Source of the DNA: Rivularia sp963920925
GTDB lineage: Bacteria > Cyanobacteriota > Cyanobacteriia > Cyanobacteriales > Nostocaceae
Length of the DNA: 64,000 nucleotides
Direction: 5' to 3'
Assembly: GCF_963920925.1 (NCBI RefSeq)
Contig: NZ_CAWUDI010000028.1
Coordinates: 53,169-117,168 of the forward strand
Shown: positions 17,845-28,200 of the stretch, one piece after another
How positions within the stretch are numbered: the first letter of the stretch is position 1
Layout of the letters: each line of letters starts with the position of its first letter
Notes under the pieces: model-generated
The model's input: only the letters and a program-made list of their open reading frames with translations
Told to the model about the DNA's origin: nothing
Databases searched by the model: none
Translations under genes and position numbers: made by a program

Positions 17845-19503
17845 TTACTTATTACTTAATTCTAACCAAGGTTGAATGCTTGCTGGTAATGAGGAATTTA
17901 GACGCAATTTAATTTGTGGTGTGGAGAAAGATTGAGCGTAAGCGGAAGTTAAAAATGGTTGATATTGTTTGGCTTCGGGTGCAAGCTGTTTGACGAATGC
18001 TACGCTGACACCTTGAAGTAATTCCCGTAAAGGTTTAGCTTCTATTCCTTGTCGCTCTTTAATTATTGTTGTGGCTGAATTTGCAGGCAAATACAGGTCA
18101 CTTATACTTAAGTGCGTTCCACCTATTGCTGTTAACAAATACTTTTCTCCGCCTAACTCGTTAAAAGGCTGTATCTGATGTGTCAGGGCTGGTGTCAGTG
18201 AATCGTCAGTTCCACTTAGGATCAAAACTGGCTGATTGATTTTGCTTAAACCTTTGTCACCGAAGAGTTTACCAATCATCGGATTTAAGGCGATCGCACT
18301 TTTTACTCGTGGATCTTGCAGTTGTAATGTTTTTTCTGATAGGGAAGCCGCCGAACATTGCAACCAGTCAGCGGGTGCGGAAGATATATTTAAAGATTTG
18401 TTACAAAATTTCCGCAGCTGCTCGATGTTGACTTCTCCTCCTGCTATGGCTAATGCGGTGTAACCTCCTAAAGAATGTCCGATAACGCTAACTTGTTGAG
18501 TATTTAGTTTTCCTTGCAATCTTCCCGGTTGAGTATTTAGTTTTGCTAATTCATTCAATGAAAAGCTAATATCTTTGGGTCGATCAATAAATTCTTGAGG
18601 ACTAATTAAATTTTTTAAATCCGACGCACTTGCAGCTCGATTAATCGCGCTGATGTTGCTACCTGGATGTTCGATAGCTGCGACGCTAACACCGTAAGAA
18701 GCTAAATGACGGGCTAAATAACTTAAGCTCGATCGACTTGCGCCAAAACCGTGGGAAATAACTACTAATTGCTGTTGCGATTGTTTTTCTCGATTTGAAT
18801 AAATATCTATGGGAATAGTACGATTGCGGTTTGGATCTTGCAGCGTAATTGTTTGCTTTTCTACTGCGAGATTTCCCATAGTTGCTGGATTGAAGTTTTT
18901 AAAATTTTGAGAAGAACTCGATCGATTGTTTACATATAATTCTCTTGCGAGTAAAGAACCAAAAGCTTTACTTTGCAAGCGTTCGGGGTTGAATCTTACT
19001 GCTAAGCTAATGGCTCGTGTCGCATCAACGGTAACATTTTCTTGGGGATATGCCTGCAAAAAACCCACTACAGTCAAACCGTTAACTTGTCTTAATGCCA
19101 AGCTAATTGCACCTTGAACGCTTTCAATACTCGAACCTGGTAAAGCTGTTCTTAATGAAGTGATGAATTGTTTACCGAAGGAGGTTTTTTGTAATTCGTC
19201 TGTAAAATTCTCGGCTGTTTGGGGATCTATCTCTAAACGTTTTTGTAATATGCTTCGCGTTTCTTTTGGTAGTAAGGGTGATAAGGCTTGTAGCGATAAT
19301 GGTAATTTACCTGTATTCGCAAACTCTTCTAAATCTGCTACTTTTATTGACTGTTCGTAAGGACCAAAGCGAATAGTAATTGTTTGAGCCGCGTTCGCCG
19401 AAGGTATACTCAATGAAGTACAACAAGCAAAGGTTAAGCCGCACAATAAACCTTTTACACCAAATATCTGTTGAGAAAATCTTCGTTCGGCTTTGAATAA
19501 CAT
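17845..19503 (-). CDS. Exported alpha/beta hydrolase with N-terminal DUF1400 domain
   Basis: The 552-residue protein has a signal peptide (hydrophobic GLLCGLTFACCTSLSIPS, likely cleavage after ANA at about 39). The N-terminal DUF1400-type segment (about 40-200) is typical of cyanobacterial secreted hydrolases. The alpha/beta-hydrolase domain has an oxyanion-type HGFGAS at 251-256 and the nucleophile elbow GHSLGG with S344. A late LSGTDDSLTP suggests the catalytic Asp and IGGTHLS the His. The fold resembles platelet-activating-factor acetylhydrolase/dienelactone-hydrolase types, so an esterase or lipase acting outside the cytoplasm is likely; the substrate is unknown. It is monocistronic. Confidence 0.85.
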   Translation of the reverse strand: MLFKAERRFSQQIFGVKGLLCGLTFACCTSLSIPSANAAQTITIRFGPYEQSIKVADLEEFANTGKLPLSLQALSPLLPKETRSILQKRLEIDPQTAENFTDELQKTSFGKQFITSLRTALPGSSIESVQGAISLALRQVNGLTVVGFLQAYPQENVTVDATRAISLAVRFNPERLQSKAFGSLLARELYVNNRSSSSQNFKNFNPATMGNLAVEKQTITLQDPNRNRTIPIDIYSNREKQSQQQLVVISHGFGASRSSLSYLARHLASYGVSVAAIEHPGSNISAINRAASASDLKNLISPQEFIDRPKDISFSLNELAKLNTQPGRLQGKLNTQQVSVIGHSLGGYTALAIAGGEVNIEQLRKFCNKSLNISSAPADWLQCSAASLSEKTLQLQDPRVKSAIALNPMIGKLFGDKGLSKINQPVLILSGTDDSLTPALTHQIQPFNELGGEKYLLTAIGGTHLSISDLYLPANSATTIIKERQGIEAKPLRELLQGVSVAFVKQLAPEAKQYQPFLTSAYAQSFSTPQIKLRLNSSLPASIQPWLELSNK

Positions 19504-19986
19504 ATTGCTTTTGGTTAGTATTTTTACGCTGACTAAATTAATTATGATTGCTAAAAAAATTGCGTTTTAGCGTAAACATTAAAGTTAAATAAAACATAAT
19601 CCCCTGAACTGCACCTGAGTCACACTTAAGTATGAACGGTGAAAAATAAATTTTGGAAAGTATTGCCGTTTAAAAGTAATTTAAAAGTGATTATTTATTG
19701 GTCTGGCGTTGCGCTATAGCCAACATCATGCTTTGAAATCGGCGGCGCAAAGGCAATCTAACCGGGAAGACGGCAGTTTTACGGGAGAAAATCTACACTA
19801 AAATTTGACTCCCTTACAAATGAAGAAAGAAAGTTCGGTAAAGTTCCTTTAAGTTACACAAATCTTGCAGTAAGAACCAGAGTCTAACGATTATTGCAAC
19901 TACTACATTCTGGTTACTGCTCACTGATAACTGATTAAAGAGACGTTGCAATGCAACGTCTCTACATTTTCCGTTTTTTAGATCAG
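19504..19986. other. Spacer holding one short perfect palindrome
   Basis: The 480-bp spacer between the export gene and the DUF1400 hydrolase gene, both on the minus strand, has no gene. It contains the AGAGACGTTGCA palindrome (19939-19963), close to the 3' end of the export gene. Confidence 0.55.
19939..19963. repeat. 25-nt palindrome AGAGACGTTGCA / TGCAACGTCTCT
   Basis: Two perfect 12-nt arms flank a single A. It lies 24 bp beyond the stop of the minus-strand export gene and could act as its terminator or as an RNA-stabilising hairpin. The sequence resembles a widespread dispersed palindrome of filamentous cyanobacteria. Confidence 0.7.
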
Positions 19987-21444
19987 TTAAAAACCAATTC
20001 CGAAGAATCTCAAAATGCCCAAAATACTGCCTAAAGGTCCACCAACAGTATTGATAGTGTCACCAGTTTTAGCTAAACCAGAACGGCTGACTAACAATAC
20101 ATCATTACTACGGAGTATAGGATTAGTTTGTTCGTTGATTCCCGCTTTCAAATCAACTTTTACCAAACGTTTGGTAACGGAACCATCGGGATTCAAACGA
20201 ATCAAATCGATTCTACCGCTACTAGCTCTAGCATCGTTAAATCCACCTGCTGCAAGTAAAGCTTGGTTAAGCGAGCTATTAGGTCTAATATCTACTTGTC
20301 CTGGTCTTTTAACTTCCCCTACAACATTTACCTGAATTTGTGAAGGAGACAAAGTTGTTGTCGCTAACTGGGTGGCTTCTGCTGGATTCACCTCAGTTGC
20401 AGTTGGGAATACGATTGTATCTCCATCTTGAACAATAACGTCTTGGTCAATATCGCCGCTTGTTAATAACTTCCACAAGTCAACATTGATAATTTGTTCG
20501 GTACCCGTTCTTGTCGCTCGTCTAATTATGACGTTACGAACATTCGCTTGTGGTGTAATTCCTCCAGCTTGTTGCAGCGCTCGCGTTATAGTCGGCTGAC
20601 CGCTGATAGTCGGCGCACCAGTGTCTTGATTGCCACCAGCTTGTGTTTCTCCCGAAGTAATTAAATAAGAACCAGGGCGTTGAACTTCACCAACTACCGC
20701 TACCGTGCGCGGTCTGGTGGGGTCAGCCGCAAAGTTGGCTGCTGCTATATTTCGCGCTGTTGCAATGTTAAAGTTCTGACTAGTTGGGACATAAACGGTG
20801 TCACCATCGCGCAAAGTAATATCTTGAAAACTTCTACCTGTTTTGATCAGATCGTCTAAATTAAGAGTGACTGTTTGCTGTCTTCCATTCCCAAGCTGAC
20901 GACGTAACTCCACTTCCGTGATGTCGGCACTAAGGGTAACACCCTGAGCGGTGGTTAAAGCCGCTAAAACTGTGGGATATTGAATACCTGGATCTTGACC
21001 CGCACCACCCTGCAAACTGAGTGTATAAGCCCCCGGACGAGTCACTTCCCCAGCCACAAACACGTTAATCGGACGAGGAGATAGTAAATTTACGGAAATA
21101 ATTGGTCGTCTGAGAAAGCGAGCATATCTTGTGGCAATTGCCTCAGCAGCACATTCTGCTGTCAGTCCTTCAACAGCAACGCTACCAATCAGAGGTAGGT
21201 TCACTGCTCCACCAGGAGGAATTACGTATTCACCAGTATAATCTGGAACTTCAAACACATTTACCCGGATGCGGTCGCCTCCGCCCAATGTGTAGCTTGA
21301 CCTTGATTGATTTCGGCTACAATCTTGTTGTGCGAAAGCTGGATTAACTGGTTCCAAAGCAACGGTAGCGGCAGTTAGTAGCATTACACCCACTAATGGT
21401 CGCGCAAAGAATTTTAATAGACCTGTGTTAAGCATATTCACCAT
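19987..21444 (-). CDS. Polysaccharide export protein (Wza-like, Poly_export plus SLBB domains)
   Basis: The 485-residue protein has an N-terminal signal (hydrophobic GVMLLTAATVALEPVNPAFA). A polysaccharide-export domain follows: YTLGGGDRIRVNVFEVPDYTGEYVIPPGGAVNLPLIG, split here over adjacent strands. Three SLBB-type repeats, each opening with VFVAGEVTRPGAYTL, VAVVGEVQRPGSYLI or VNVVGEVKRPGQVDI, come next. Such proteins form the outer-membrane or periplasmic channel for exopolysaccharide export. No Wzc/Wzx/Wzy gene is adjacent; the window's epimerase and deacetylase are 12 kb away. No lipobox Cys is obvious near the signal cleavage site, unlike classical Wza. Confidence 0.92.
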   Translation of the reverse strand: MVNMLNTGLLKFFARPLVGVMLLTAATVALEPVNPAFAQQDCSRNQSRSSYTLGGGDRIRVNVFEVPDYTGEYVIPPGGAVNLPLIGSVAVEGLTAECAAEAIATRYARFLRRPIISVNLLSPRPINVFVAGEVTRPGAYTLSLQGGAGQDPGIQYPTVLAALTTAQGVTLSADITEVELRRQLGNGRQQTVTLNLDDLIKTGRSFQDITLRDGDTVYVPTSQNFNIATARNIAAANFAADPTRPRTVAVVGEVQRPGSYLITSGETQAGGNQDTGAPTISGQPTITRALQQAGGITPQANVRNVIIRRATRTGTEQIINVDLWKLLTSGDIDQDVIVQDGDTIVFPTATEVNPAEATQLATTTLSPSQIQVNVVGEVKRPGQVDIRPNSSLNQALLAAGGFNDARASSGRIDLIRLNPDGSVTKRLVKVDLKAGINEQTNPILRSNDVLLVSRSGLAKTGDTINTVGGPLGSILGILRFFGIGF

Positions 21445-21896
21445 TCATATTCAGATTTGTAAACCGCCGTCTTAACATTTTATATTCTTGACTATACTTA
21501 AGTATTCAAGTTCCATTACACTTTTATTTTCTAAAATAACCGGAATTTGACATAGGGAAATTATTTCCTATATTTGAATTTTTAATAAAGTTAATATAAA
21601 GTTTGATTTCTCCTGATAGCGAATAATTACGGATTAGTCACAATAAACACTTTGTATTGTATTGAGATTGATGAGCTAACTATGTTTTTTATAATATACA
21701 AGTGGTTCTCTTATTTTATAAATAAGATTTCATCATAATATGAACTGTCCTTTGTAGTTTCAATGAAGATAAATCTGGTTTTTTAGTGTATATAAAATAA
21801 AAATTTAGAATAATTCTTATTTAGAATCAATTTGAATGACCATCTTTATAATTTAAGACCGAAATTTGAAACTACATAAGCCAACTCGAACCATTA
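21445..21896. other. AT-rich spacer, nothing recognised
   Basis: 450 bp between the export gene and the ABC ATPase gene, both on the minus strand. The sequence is strongly AT-rich without clear repeats, hairpins or open frames. The promoter of the export gene should lie at its left side. Confidence 0.5.
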
Positions 21897-22871
21897 CTAA
21901 AGCCCCTGAATTTTTTGTATAAAAAACTCTTCTAAAGAAGGTCGGTAGGTAGTTAGAGTAAGTAAATATCCCCCCATTAAACGAAGACTAGCGAGAAAAT
22001 CGTACATTTCTCCTTCCAATTCACCTTGCCAACAGCCGTCAGTTAAAGGTTGAAGATTGGGCATCCATTTTTGCAAGCTTTCCCAATCGCCACCTTTACC
22101 TTTGACTCGATATGTGTTTGGTGTTCCTAATAGTTGGGAAACATTGCCAGAACAAATTAACTCACCTTTATTGAGAATTGCAATGCGATCGCAAATTAAT
22201 TCTACTTCGTTAAGAATGTGGCTGTTGAAAAAAATTGTCTTACCTTGCTTCTTCAGGTTTAAAATAATTTCACGCATCTGGTAACGCCCAACCGGATCTA
22301 AACCAGACATTGGCTCGTCGAGAAATATCAAATCTGGATCGTTAATTAAAGTTTGCGCCATTGCAACACGCTGCTGCATTCCCTTACTGTAACGACGCAT
22401 TTGTTTTTTGCGAGCATCAAATTTGGATAACCCAACCATTTCCAGCAATTGAGGAATGCGTTGCTTTTGAACTTTTTGGGGAATTTGGAATAAATTCGCA
22501 CTCCAAACCAAAAACTCCCAGCCGGTGAGAAAATCATACAGATAAGCATTTTCTGGTAAATAGCCAATGCTTTGTTTTGCAGCGCGATCGCCAAGCGGTT
22601 TACCTAATAATAAACCTCGTCCGGAAGTTGGACGGATAATCCCTAGCAATAATTTGAGTAAGGTAGTTTTACCAGCACCATTTCTTCCCAGCAATCCAAA
22701 AGTCTCTCCCCGGTAAACTTGCAAAGAACAGCTTTTGAGAGACACGATTTTTTGATTCATCCAAAAACCAGTGCGGTAAATTTTTCGTAGTTCCGAAGTC
22801 AGAACTACCGGAGAATCTTGAGTTGTATCGGGAGAAAACGCAGCTTTTTCAACAGACTTCATTACGAACAC
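21897..22871 (-). CDS. ABC-2-type transporter ATP-binding protein
   Basis: The 324-residue ATPase has Walker A GRNGAGKTT (62-70 from the longer start), signature YSKGMQQRV, Walker B LIFLDEPMSGLDPVG and a switch His in NSHILNEV. The C-terminal extension of about 90 residues is typical of the DrrA/CcmA-like single-domain subunits that pair with ABC-2 permeases. No permease gene is next to it, so its partner must be encoded elsewhere. The start is either GTG 22871 or ATG 22862 (MKSVEKA); neither has a strong ribosome-binding site. Confidence 0.9.
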   Translation of the reverse strand: MFVMKSVEKAAFSPDTTQDSPVVLTSELRKIYRTGFWMNQKIVSLKSCSLQVYRGETFGLLGRNGAGKTTLLKLLLGIIRPTSGRGLLLGKPLGDRAAKQSIGYLPENAYLYDFLTGWEFLVWSANLFQIPQKVQKQRIPQLLEMVGLSKFDARKKQMRRYSKGMQQRVAMAQTLINDPDLIFLDEPMSGLDPVGRYQMREIILNLKKQGKTIFFNSHILNEVELICDRIAILNKGELICSGNVSQLLGTPNTYRVKGKGGDWESLQKWMPNLQPLTDGCWQGELEGEMYDFLASLRLMGGYLLTLTTYRPSLEEFFIQKIQGL

Positions 22872-23141
22872 ACACAGCCCTAAACTAATTACAAGATACC
22901 CAGTTATATGGCGAGAATAACAATTTAATCTGAGAAAAGTTTATTTGGGAGGTAGGAGCGAGCAGTAAACAGTGAGTAGTTAAAACCTTTAACCTTACAT
23001 TTTATAAAGCTTTGTATAAATAAAAATACATAAACGTATAGAGAATGTAGATAAGTAATCCAGGAGAGTATTGCTAATAATCAGTAATGCTCACTTGTCA
23101 CGCTGTATGTAACAACATTGCGATGAGGCAGGAATAAATTT

Positions 23142-24542
23142 ATGCTTCAAATAACAGATAGACTACGTGACTTAAAGGTGAATATTGATTCTAATTCTGA
23201 TTTTCCTTGGAGCGATGTAAAAGAAGTTGCGGATTGTGCTTTATTTAAAACTACGGGGAAATATCTTAGCGATATTGAAATTAAAGTACTTCAGGGTTCT
23301 TGGAATCAGAAAACTTATGATGAAATGGCGATTGATTACGGCTATAGTGCTGAATATCTAAATAAAGATGTAGGTAATAAATTATGGCATAAACTTTCTC
23401 AAGCTTTGGGAGAAAAAGTTACTAAGAAAAATTTTCAAGCAGCATTAAGAAGAATATGGGAGAAACAAGATAATTTTATAGCAACTGGAGTTAAAGAAGA
23501 TTTACTTGTCACACCACAAATTAAGCAGATACCTTTTCCAGAGAGTTCTGTAGCACCAAATTCTGATTTTTACATCAAACGAAATAATGTCGAAAATCTT
23601 TGTTACGAGACAATCATCAAACCCGGTTCTTTAATCAGAATAAAAGCACCGAAGTTAATGGGTAAGACTTCTTTAACAAATAGAATTATCGCTTATACTA
23701 ATAATCAAAATTATCACACTGTTTATTTAGATTTAAGTAGTATAGAGCGAAAAATTTTAACAGATTTAGATAAATTTTTACGTTGGCTTTGCTGTATGGT
23801 TAGTAGGCAGTTAAAGTTAGAAAATCAATTAAATGATTATTGGGATACTGAAATTTTGGGCAGTAACGATAATTGTACAGTTTATTTTGAAGAATATTTA
23901 CTTACAGAAATAGATACTCCCATAGTATTAGTATTAGATAATATAGATAAAATTTTTTCTTACACAGAAATTATTGAAGACTTTTTTGGAATGCTGCGAA
24001 GTTGGCATGAAAAAGGTAAAATTTACGATATTTGGCAAAAACTGCGTTTAGTTTTAGCGCACTCTACCGAAGTTTATGTTCCCCTAGATATTAATCAATC
24101 ACCATTTAATGCGGGGGTACCTGTAGAGTTATTAAAGTTTGATAAACAGCAAGTAAAAACTTTAGTTGATATACACGGCTTAAATTGGAATCAAACGCAG
24201 ATAGAGCAGTTGATGAAATTAGCCGGGGGACATCCCTTTTTAATCAGGTTAGCAATGTACGAGGTGAGTTTTAAAAACTTAAATCTGGAAGAATTATTGC
24301 ATGAGGCTTCCACGGAAGCAGGTATTTATAGTAATCATTTGCGAGGATATTTAGAAGTATTACAAAAATGTCCAAAACTGGCTCAGGCTTTCAAGCTTGT
24401 CGTTGATTCACCCGAACCAGTGGAATTAGATTCAATCCAGATTTATAAATTGCACAGCATGGGTTTAGTAAAAACACTGGATAATTGTGTGATACCTAGC
24501 TGTAATTTGTATCGGGAGTATTTTCAAAGAGTTTTGGTTTGA
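23142..24542 (+). CDS. vMAP-type HTH / AAA_35 NTPase
   Basis: The 466-residue protein has two parts. Residues about 35-110 match the N-terminal HTH of vWA-MoxR-associated (vMAP) proteins: TGKYLSDIEIKVLQGSWNQ, the MAIDYGYSAEYLNKDVGNKLW run, and a LSQALGEKVTKKNFQAAL end. Residues about 140-460 are an AAA_35 (STAND-like) ATPase with a P-loop APKLMGKTSL and Walker B PIVLVLDNIDKIF. The first P-loop glycine is Ala, as in other cyanobacterial members recalled. Such proteins are predicted signal-responsive switches in NTP-dependent conflict or signalling systems. It lies upstream of a second AAA_35 gene and two small secreted proteins. The vMAP assignment is by consensus pattern. Confidence 0.82.
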   Translation: MLQITDRLRDLKVNIDSNSDFPWSDVKEVADCALFKTTGKYLSDIEIKVLQGSWNQKTYDEMAIDYGYSAEYLNKDVGNKLWHKLSQALGEKVTKKNFQAALRRIWEKQDNFIATGVKEDLLVTPQIKQIPFPESSVAPNSDFYIKRNNVENLCYETIIKPGSLIRIKAPKLMGKTSLTNRIIAYTNNQNYHTVYLDLSSIERKILTDLDKFLRWLCCMVSRQLKLENQLNDYWDTEILGSNDNCTVYFEEYLLTEIDTPIVLVLDNIDKIFSYTEIIEDFFGMLRSWHEKGKIYDIWQKLRLVLAHSTEVYVPLDINQSPFNAGVPVELLKFDKQQVKTLVDIHGLNWNQTQIEQLMKLAGGHPFLIRLAMYEVSFKNLNLEELLHEASTEAGIYSNHLRGYLEVLQKCPKLAQAFKLVVDSPEPVELDSIQIYKLHSMGLVKTLDNCVIPSCNLYREYFQRVLV

Positions 24543-24626
24543 AAATACTGTAAGCTTAAGAAAACTGGGGATAGTTGGTGGAGTATAATATATTCCCACT
24601 TTCTTCAATGCAGTTAAGAAATTTAC

Positions 24627-25052
24627 CTAATTAAAGCATTCTTCGGTACAGACACTTTGTTGACCTTCTTCATCCTCCCAGCACATACAACCATTCGACT
24701 TGAAATACCAAGATCCTTCACCAGTAGTATTGGAACCTCCCAAATTATCCTGCTTAATTCTTAACTTAGAAGAACTTCCGTTTTGTGTTTTCAGAATCAT
24801 CTCAGTCACATAATCACCTTTTACTTTCATTTCAACCCACTCGCGTGAATTTATTGGTAGACGATTAATACCCTGTTTTAGATTTCTTCGTGAAAATGTA
24901 AGTTTTCTTGCAGTAGTAGAACCTTGATTTTTAACTAATGTAGACTCAGCGTTTTTTGAGCTTTCAGCTACAGTTTTTGTAACTTGTACAGCTTGTGAAA
25001 AAGTGATGCACCCAAGCACAAAAGCAATAGATATAATTGATTTGAATTTCAC
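24627..25052 (-). CDS. Small secreted protein, cysteine-rich C-terminus, unknown function
   Basis: From the GTG at 25052 (AAGGAGA 11 nt upstream) the product is 141 residues. It starts with a signal peptide (FKSIISIAFVLGCITFSQA) and ends with a Cys-rich tail (NGCMCWEDEEGQQSVCTEECFN, five cysteines, listed here as one short tail). The middle has strand-forming segments with many Ser/Asn/Gly. No family is recognised. A longer ATG start at 25118 would place the signal peptide internally and is less likely. It is divergent from the WD40 gene and shares its upstream motif with the secreted gene at 28724. Confidence 0.6.
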   Translation of the reverse strand: MKFKSIISIAFVLGCITFSQAVQVTKTVAESSKNAESTLVKNQGSTTARKLTFSRRNLKQGINRLPINSREWVEMKVKGDYVTEMILKTQNGSSSKLRIKQDNLGGSNTTGEGSWYFKSNGCMCWEDEEGQQSVCTEECFN

Positions 25053-25145
25053 GTCAATTATTCTCCTTTGAACGATTGATTTGGTATATAACAGCAAACT
25101 TACTTGCTCTATATGCAAATCATGAATGTAACTGTTGAAAATACC

Positions 25146-25206
25146 AATAGGAATAAATCAGGTGTTTGGAAATATCAAAAGCTAATGGAATAGGAATAAA
25201 TCAGGT
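25146..25206. promoter_or_regulatory. Paired 18-bp motif AATAGGAATAAATCAGGT (two exact copies)
   Basis: Exact copies lie at 25146-25163 and 25189-25206, 43 bp apart (about four helical turns), in the gap between the divergent secreted gene (24627) and the WD40 gene (25211). The second copy ends 4 bp before the WD40 ATG. A similar pair occurs at 29208-29279. On the minus strand a TTTGCATATAGAGC stretch (25091-25107 area) could be an extended -10 region for the secreted gene; this is inferred only. Confidence 0.6.
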
Positions 25207-25210
25207 AGTC

Positions 25211-28200
25211 ATGATCGAATCACCATCAAACTATGAATATCAAGTTGGTGGAAGCCTTCCTATTAATGCTTCAAGTTATGTAACGCGGCAAGCAGATACA
25301 GAACTTTACGAAAGTTTAAAAAAAGGTGAATTTTGCTATGTACTTAATTCGCGACAAACTGGTAAATCCAGCTTGCGAGTACAAACGATGCAAAAGTTGC
25401 AAGCAGATGGTATGGTATGTGCTTTTATTGATTTAACTGGAATTGGAAAGGAAGATGTAACTGCGGAAAAATGGTACGCCGGAATTGTGCAATCTTTAGT
25501 TAGTAGCTGTCAGTTAAGTAAAAAGATAAAATGGCGAAATTGGTGGAAAGAAAGACGAGATTTACTATCACCAGTACAGCGGTTAAATTTATTTATTGAT
25601 GAAGTACTATTAATTGAAATTGAGCAGAATATTATTATTTTTGTAGATGAAATTGACAGGGTTTTAAGTCAAAGCTTTTCTCTTGATGATTTTTTTGCTT
25701 TAATTAGATTTTTTTATAATAAACGAGTTGATAACCCAGAATATAAACGTTTGACTTTTGCACTTTTAGGAGTAGCAACTCCTAGTGATTTAATTGCTGA
25801 TAAAACTCAAACTCCTTTCAATATTGGAAAAGCAATAGAATTACAAGGTTTCAAATTTTATGAAGCGCAACCGCTAGCTAAAGGATTAGCAGGAATCGAT
25901 CATCCTCAATCTGTAATCGAAGAAATCTTAAAATGGACTGCTGGGCAACCTTTTTTAACTCAAAAATTATGTCAATTAGTTATTAAAACCGAAACTCAAA
26001 ATAATATTCCCGCAAATAGAGTCATTGAAGAGATAGTACAAAAATTGATTGTTGAAAATTGGGAAGCGCAAGACGAACCAGAACATTTAAAAACTATTCG
26101 AGATAGAATTCTTCGCAACGAACAAAAAGCGGGACGATTATTAGCAATTTATCAAGACATTTTACAACAAACAGAAGTATTTGCAGATGCGAGTCCGGAA
26201 CAAACAGATTTACGTTTATCCGGTTTAGTTGTGCAGGAACAAGGTAAATTAAAGATATATAATCGGATTTACAGACAAGTTTTTAATAAAACATGGGTTG
26301 AAAAACAATTAGAAAAATTACGTCCCTATTCCCAAAATTTTGATATTTGGGTTAATTCTAATTATCAAGATGAATCTCGCTTATTACGAGGTCGAGCATT
26401 GCAAGATGGTTTAACTTGGGCAAATAACCACAATTTAAGTTGCTTGGATTATCGTTACTTAAGTGCCAGTCAAGAATTAGAACAGCGTCAAATTCAACAA
26501 ACTTTAGCAGTCAAAGAAAAACAAAGTCAAATATTAACTCAAGCCCACAATCAAGCTAAAAAGATTATACTTTTAGGCAGCATTTTTTTAGCAATCTCTT
26601 TTGTAGTAGCGTTATTCACAAATATACAACTTAATAAAGCAAGACTAGAACAAACACAAGCCGATATACTTTTAACAAGTGTTTACTCTCAAAGAGCTTT
26701 TGATACAAGTCCTTTTCAATCATTGCTTTTAGCATTGAAAGCAGGAAGAAAATTACAAAAATTATCCAAATTATCTTCAGTTAACCAAGAAACTCGCTCT
26801 TCGGTAGTTTCTGCATTACAGCAAGCAATTTACAGTATTAAAGAAAAAAATCGCTTACAAGGACATGATGATAAAGTAAAAAGTGTTAGTTTCAGTCCGG
26901 ATGGAAAAATTATTGCTTCTGCTAGTGCGGATAACACTATCAAACTGTGGAATGCGAAAAATGGTACTTTATGGCGATCGCTAATCGGTCATACTAACAG
27001 CGTTTGGAGTGTCAGCTTTAGTCCGAATGGAAAAATTATTGCTTCTACTGCTAGCGATGGCATGATTAAAATATGGAACGTCGATGGTAGTTTGATCAAA
27101 ACGATTAAAGGTCATAATTCCATATTATTAGATGTTAGTTTTAGCTTCGATGGTACAATCCTGGCTGTAGCCGCAGCAAATGGTAAAGTCGGACTTTTCG
27201 ATCTTGATAACGGCAATTTAATTAAAATTATCGACGCTCATCGCGAACCAATATGGAGTATAGATTTTAGTCCTGACGGTAAAATCTTAGCTACCGCAAG
27301 TCTTGACTATACGCTCAAATTATGGAATATTTCTAATGGTAGTTTAATCAAAACTTTCACGGGTCATACTAATAAACTTGCTGGTGTCAGCTTTAGTCCT
27401 AACGGAAAAATCTTAGCTACTGCAAGCTTTGACAATACCATTAAATTGTGGAACGTATCGGATGGTTCTTTAATCCATACTTTCGTCGGTCATACCGCTC
27501 CAGTTCACAGCGTTACCTTTAGTCCCAACGGTAGAAAAATCGCATCAGCTAGCGAAGATAGGACGATAAAACTGTGGGATATCAAGCAAACAGCAATACA
27601 ACCGCAAACTTTCAAAGGTCATAGCGGTCATGTTATGGATGTAAATTTTAGTCCTGACGGTAAGACTTTGGCAACTTCAGGCAGTGATTCTACTATCCGC
27701 CTTTGGAATATTTATGGTATTGAACCTCAAATATTAGAAAACCATAATGCTGAAGTATGGGATGTTAGTTTTAGTCCTAATGGTAAGACTTTAGCCTCTG
27801 CAAGTGCGGATAAAACTATTAAGCTGTGGAATCTGGAAAAATCGCTTTTACAAACCATTCATAATAACGAGCAAGTCAGAAGTATTAGTTTTAGTCCGAA
27901 TGGTAAAACTCTAGCCTTTAGCAGTGATGATGGTTTGATCAAATTATGGCATTTTGATAATAGCAATTTTCTGCAAACTTTTAACTATCATGGCGATCGC
28001 CTATCAAGAGTAAGTTTTAGTCCCGATGGTAAAATCCTTGCTTCTACTGGTGATGATGAAATTGTCAAATTATGGAATCTTTCTGATGGCAGAGTATTAC
28101 AACTTCAATCCGATGATGATATATTCGCAGCAGCAGGTAGATGGACTAGTATCAGTTTCAGTCCAGATGGTAAAATGCTCGCTTCGATCAGCGATGAACC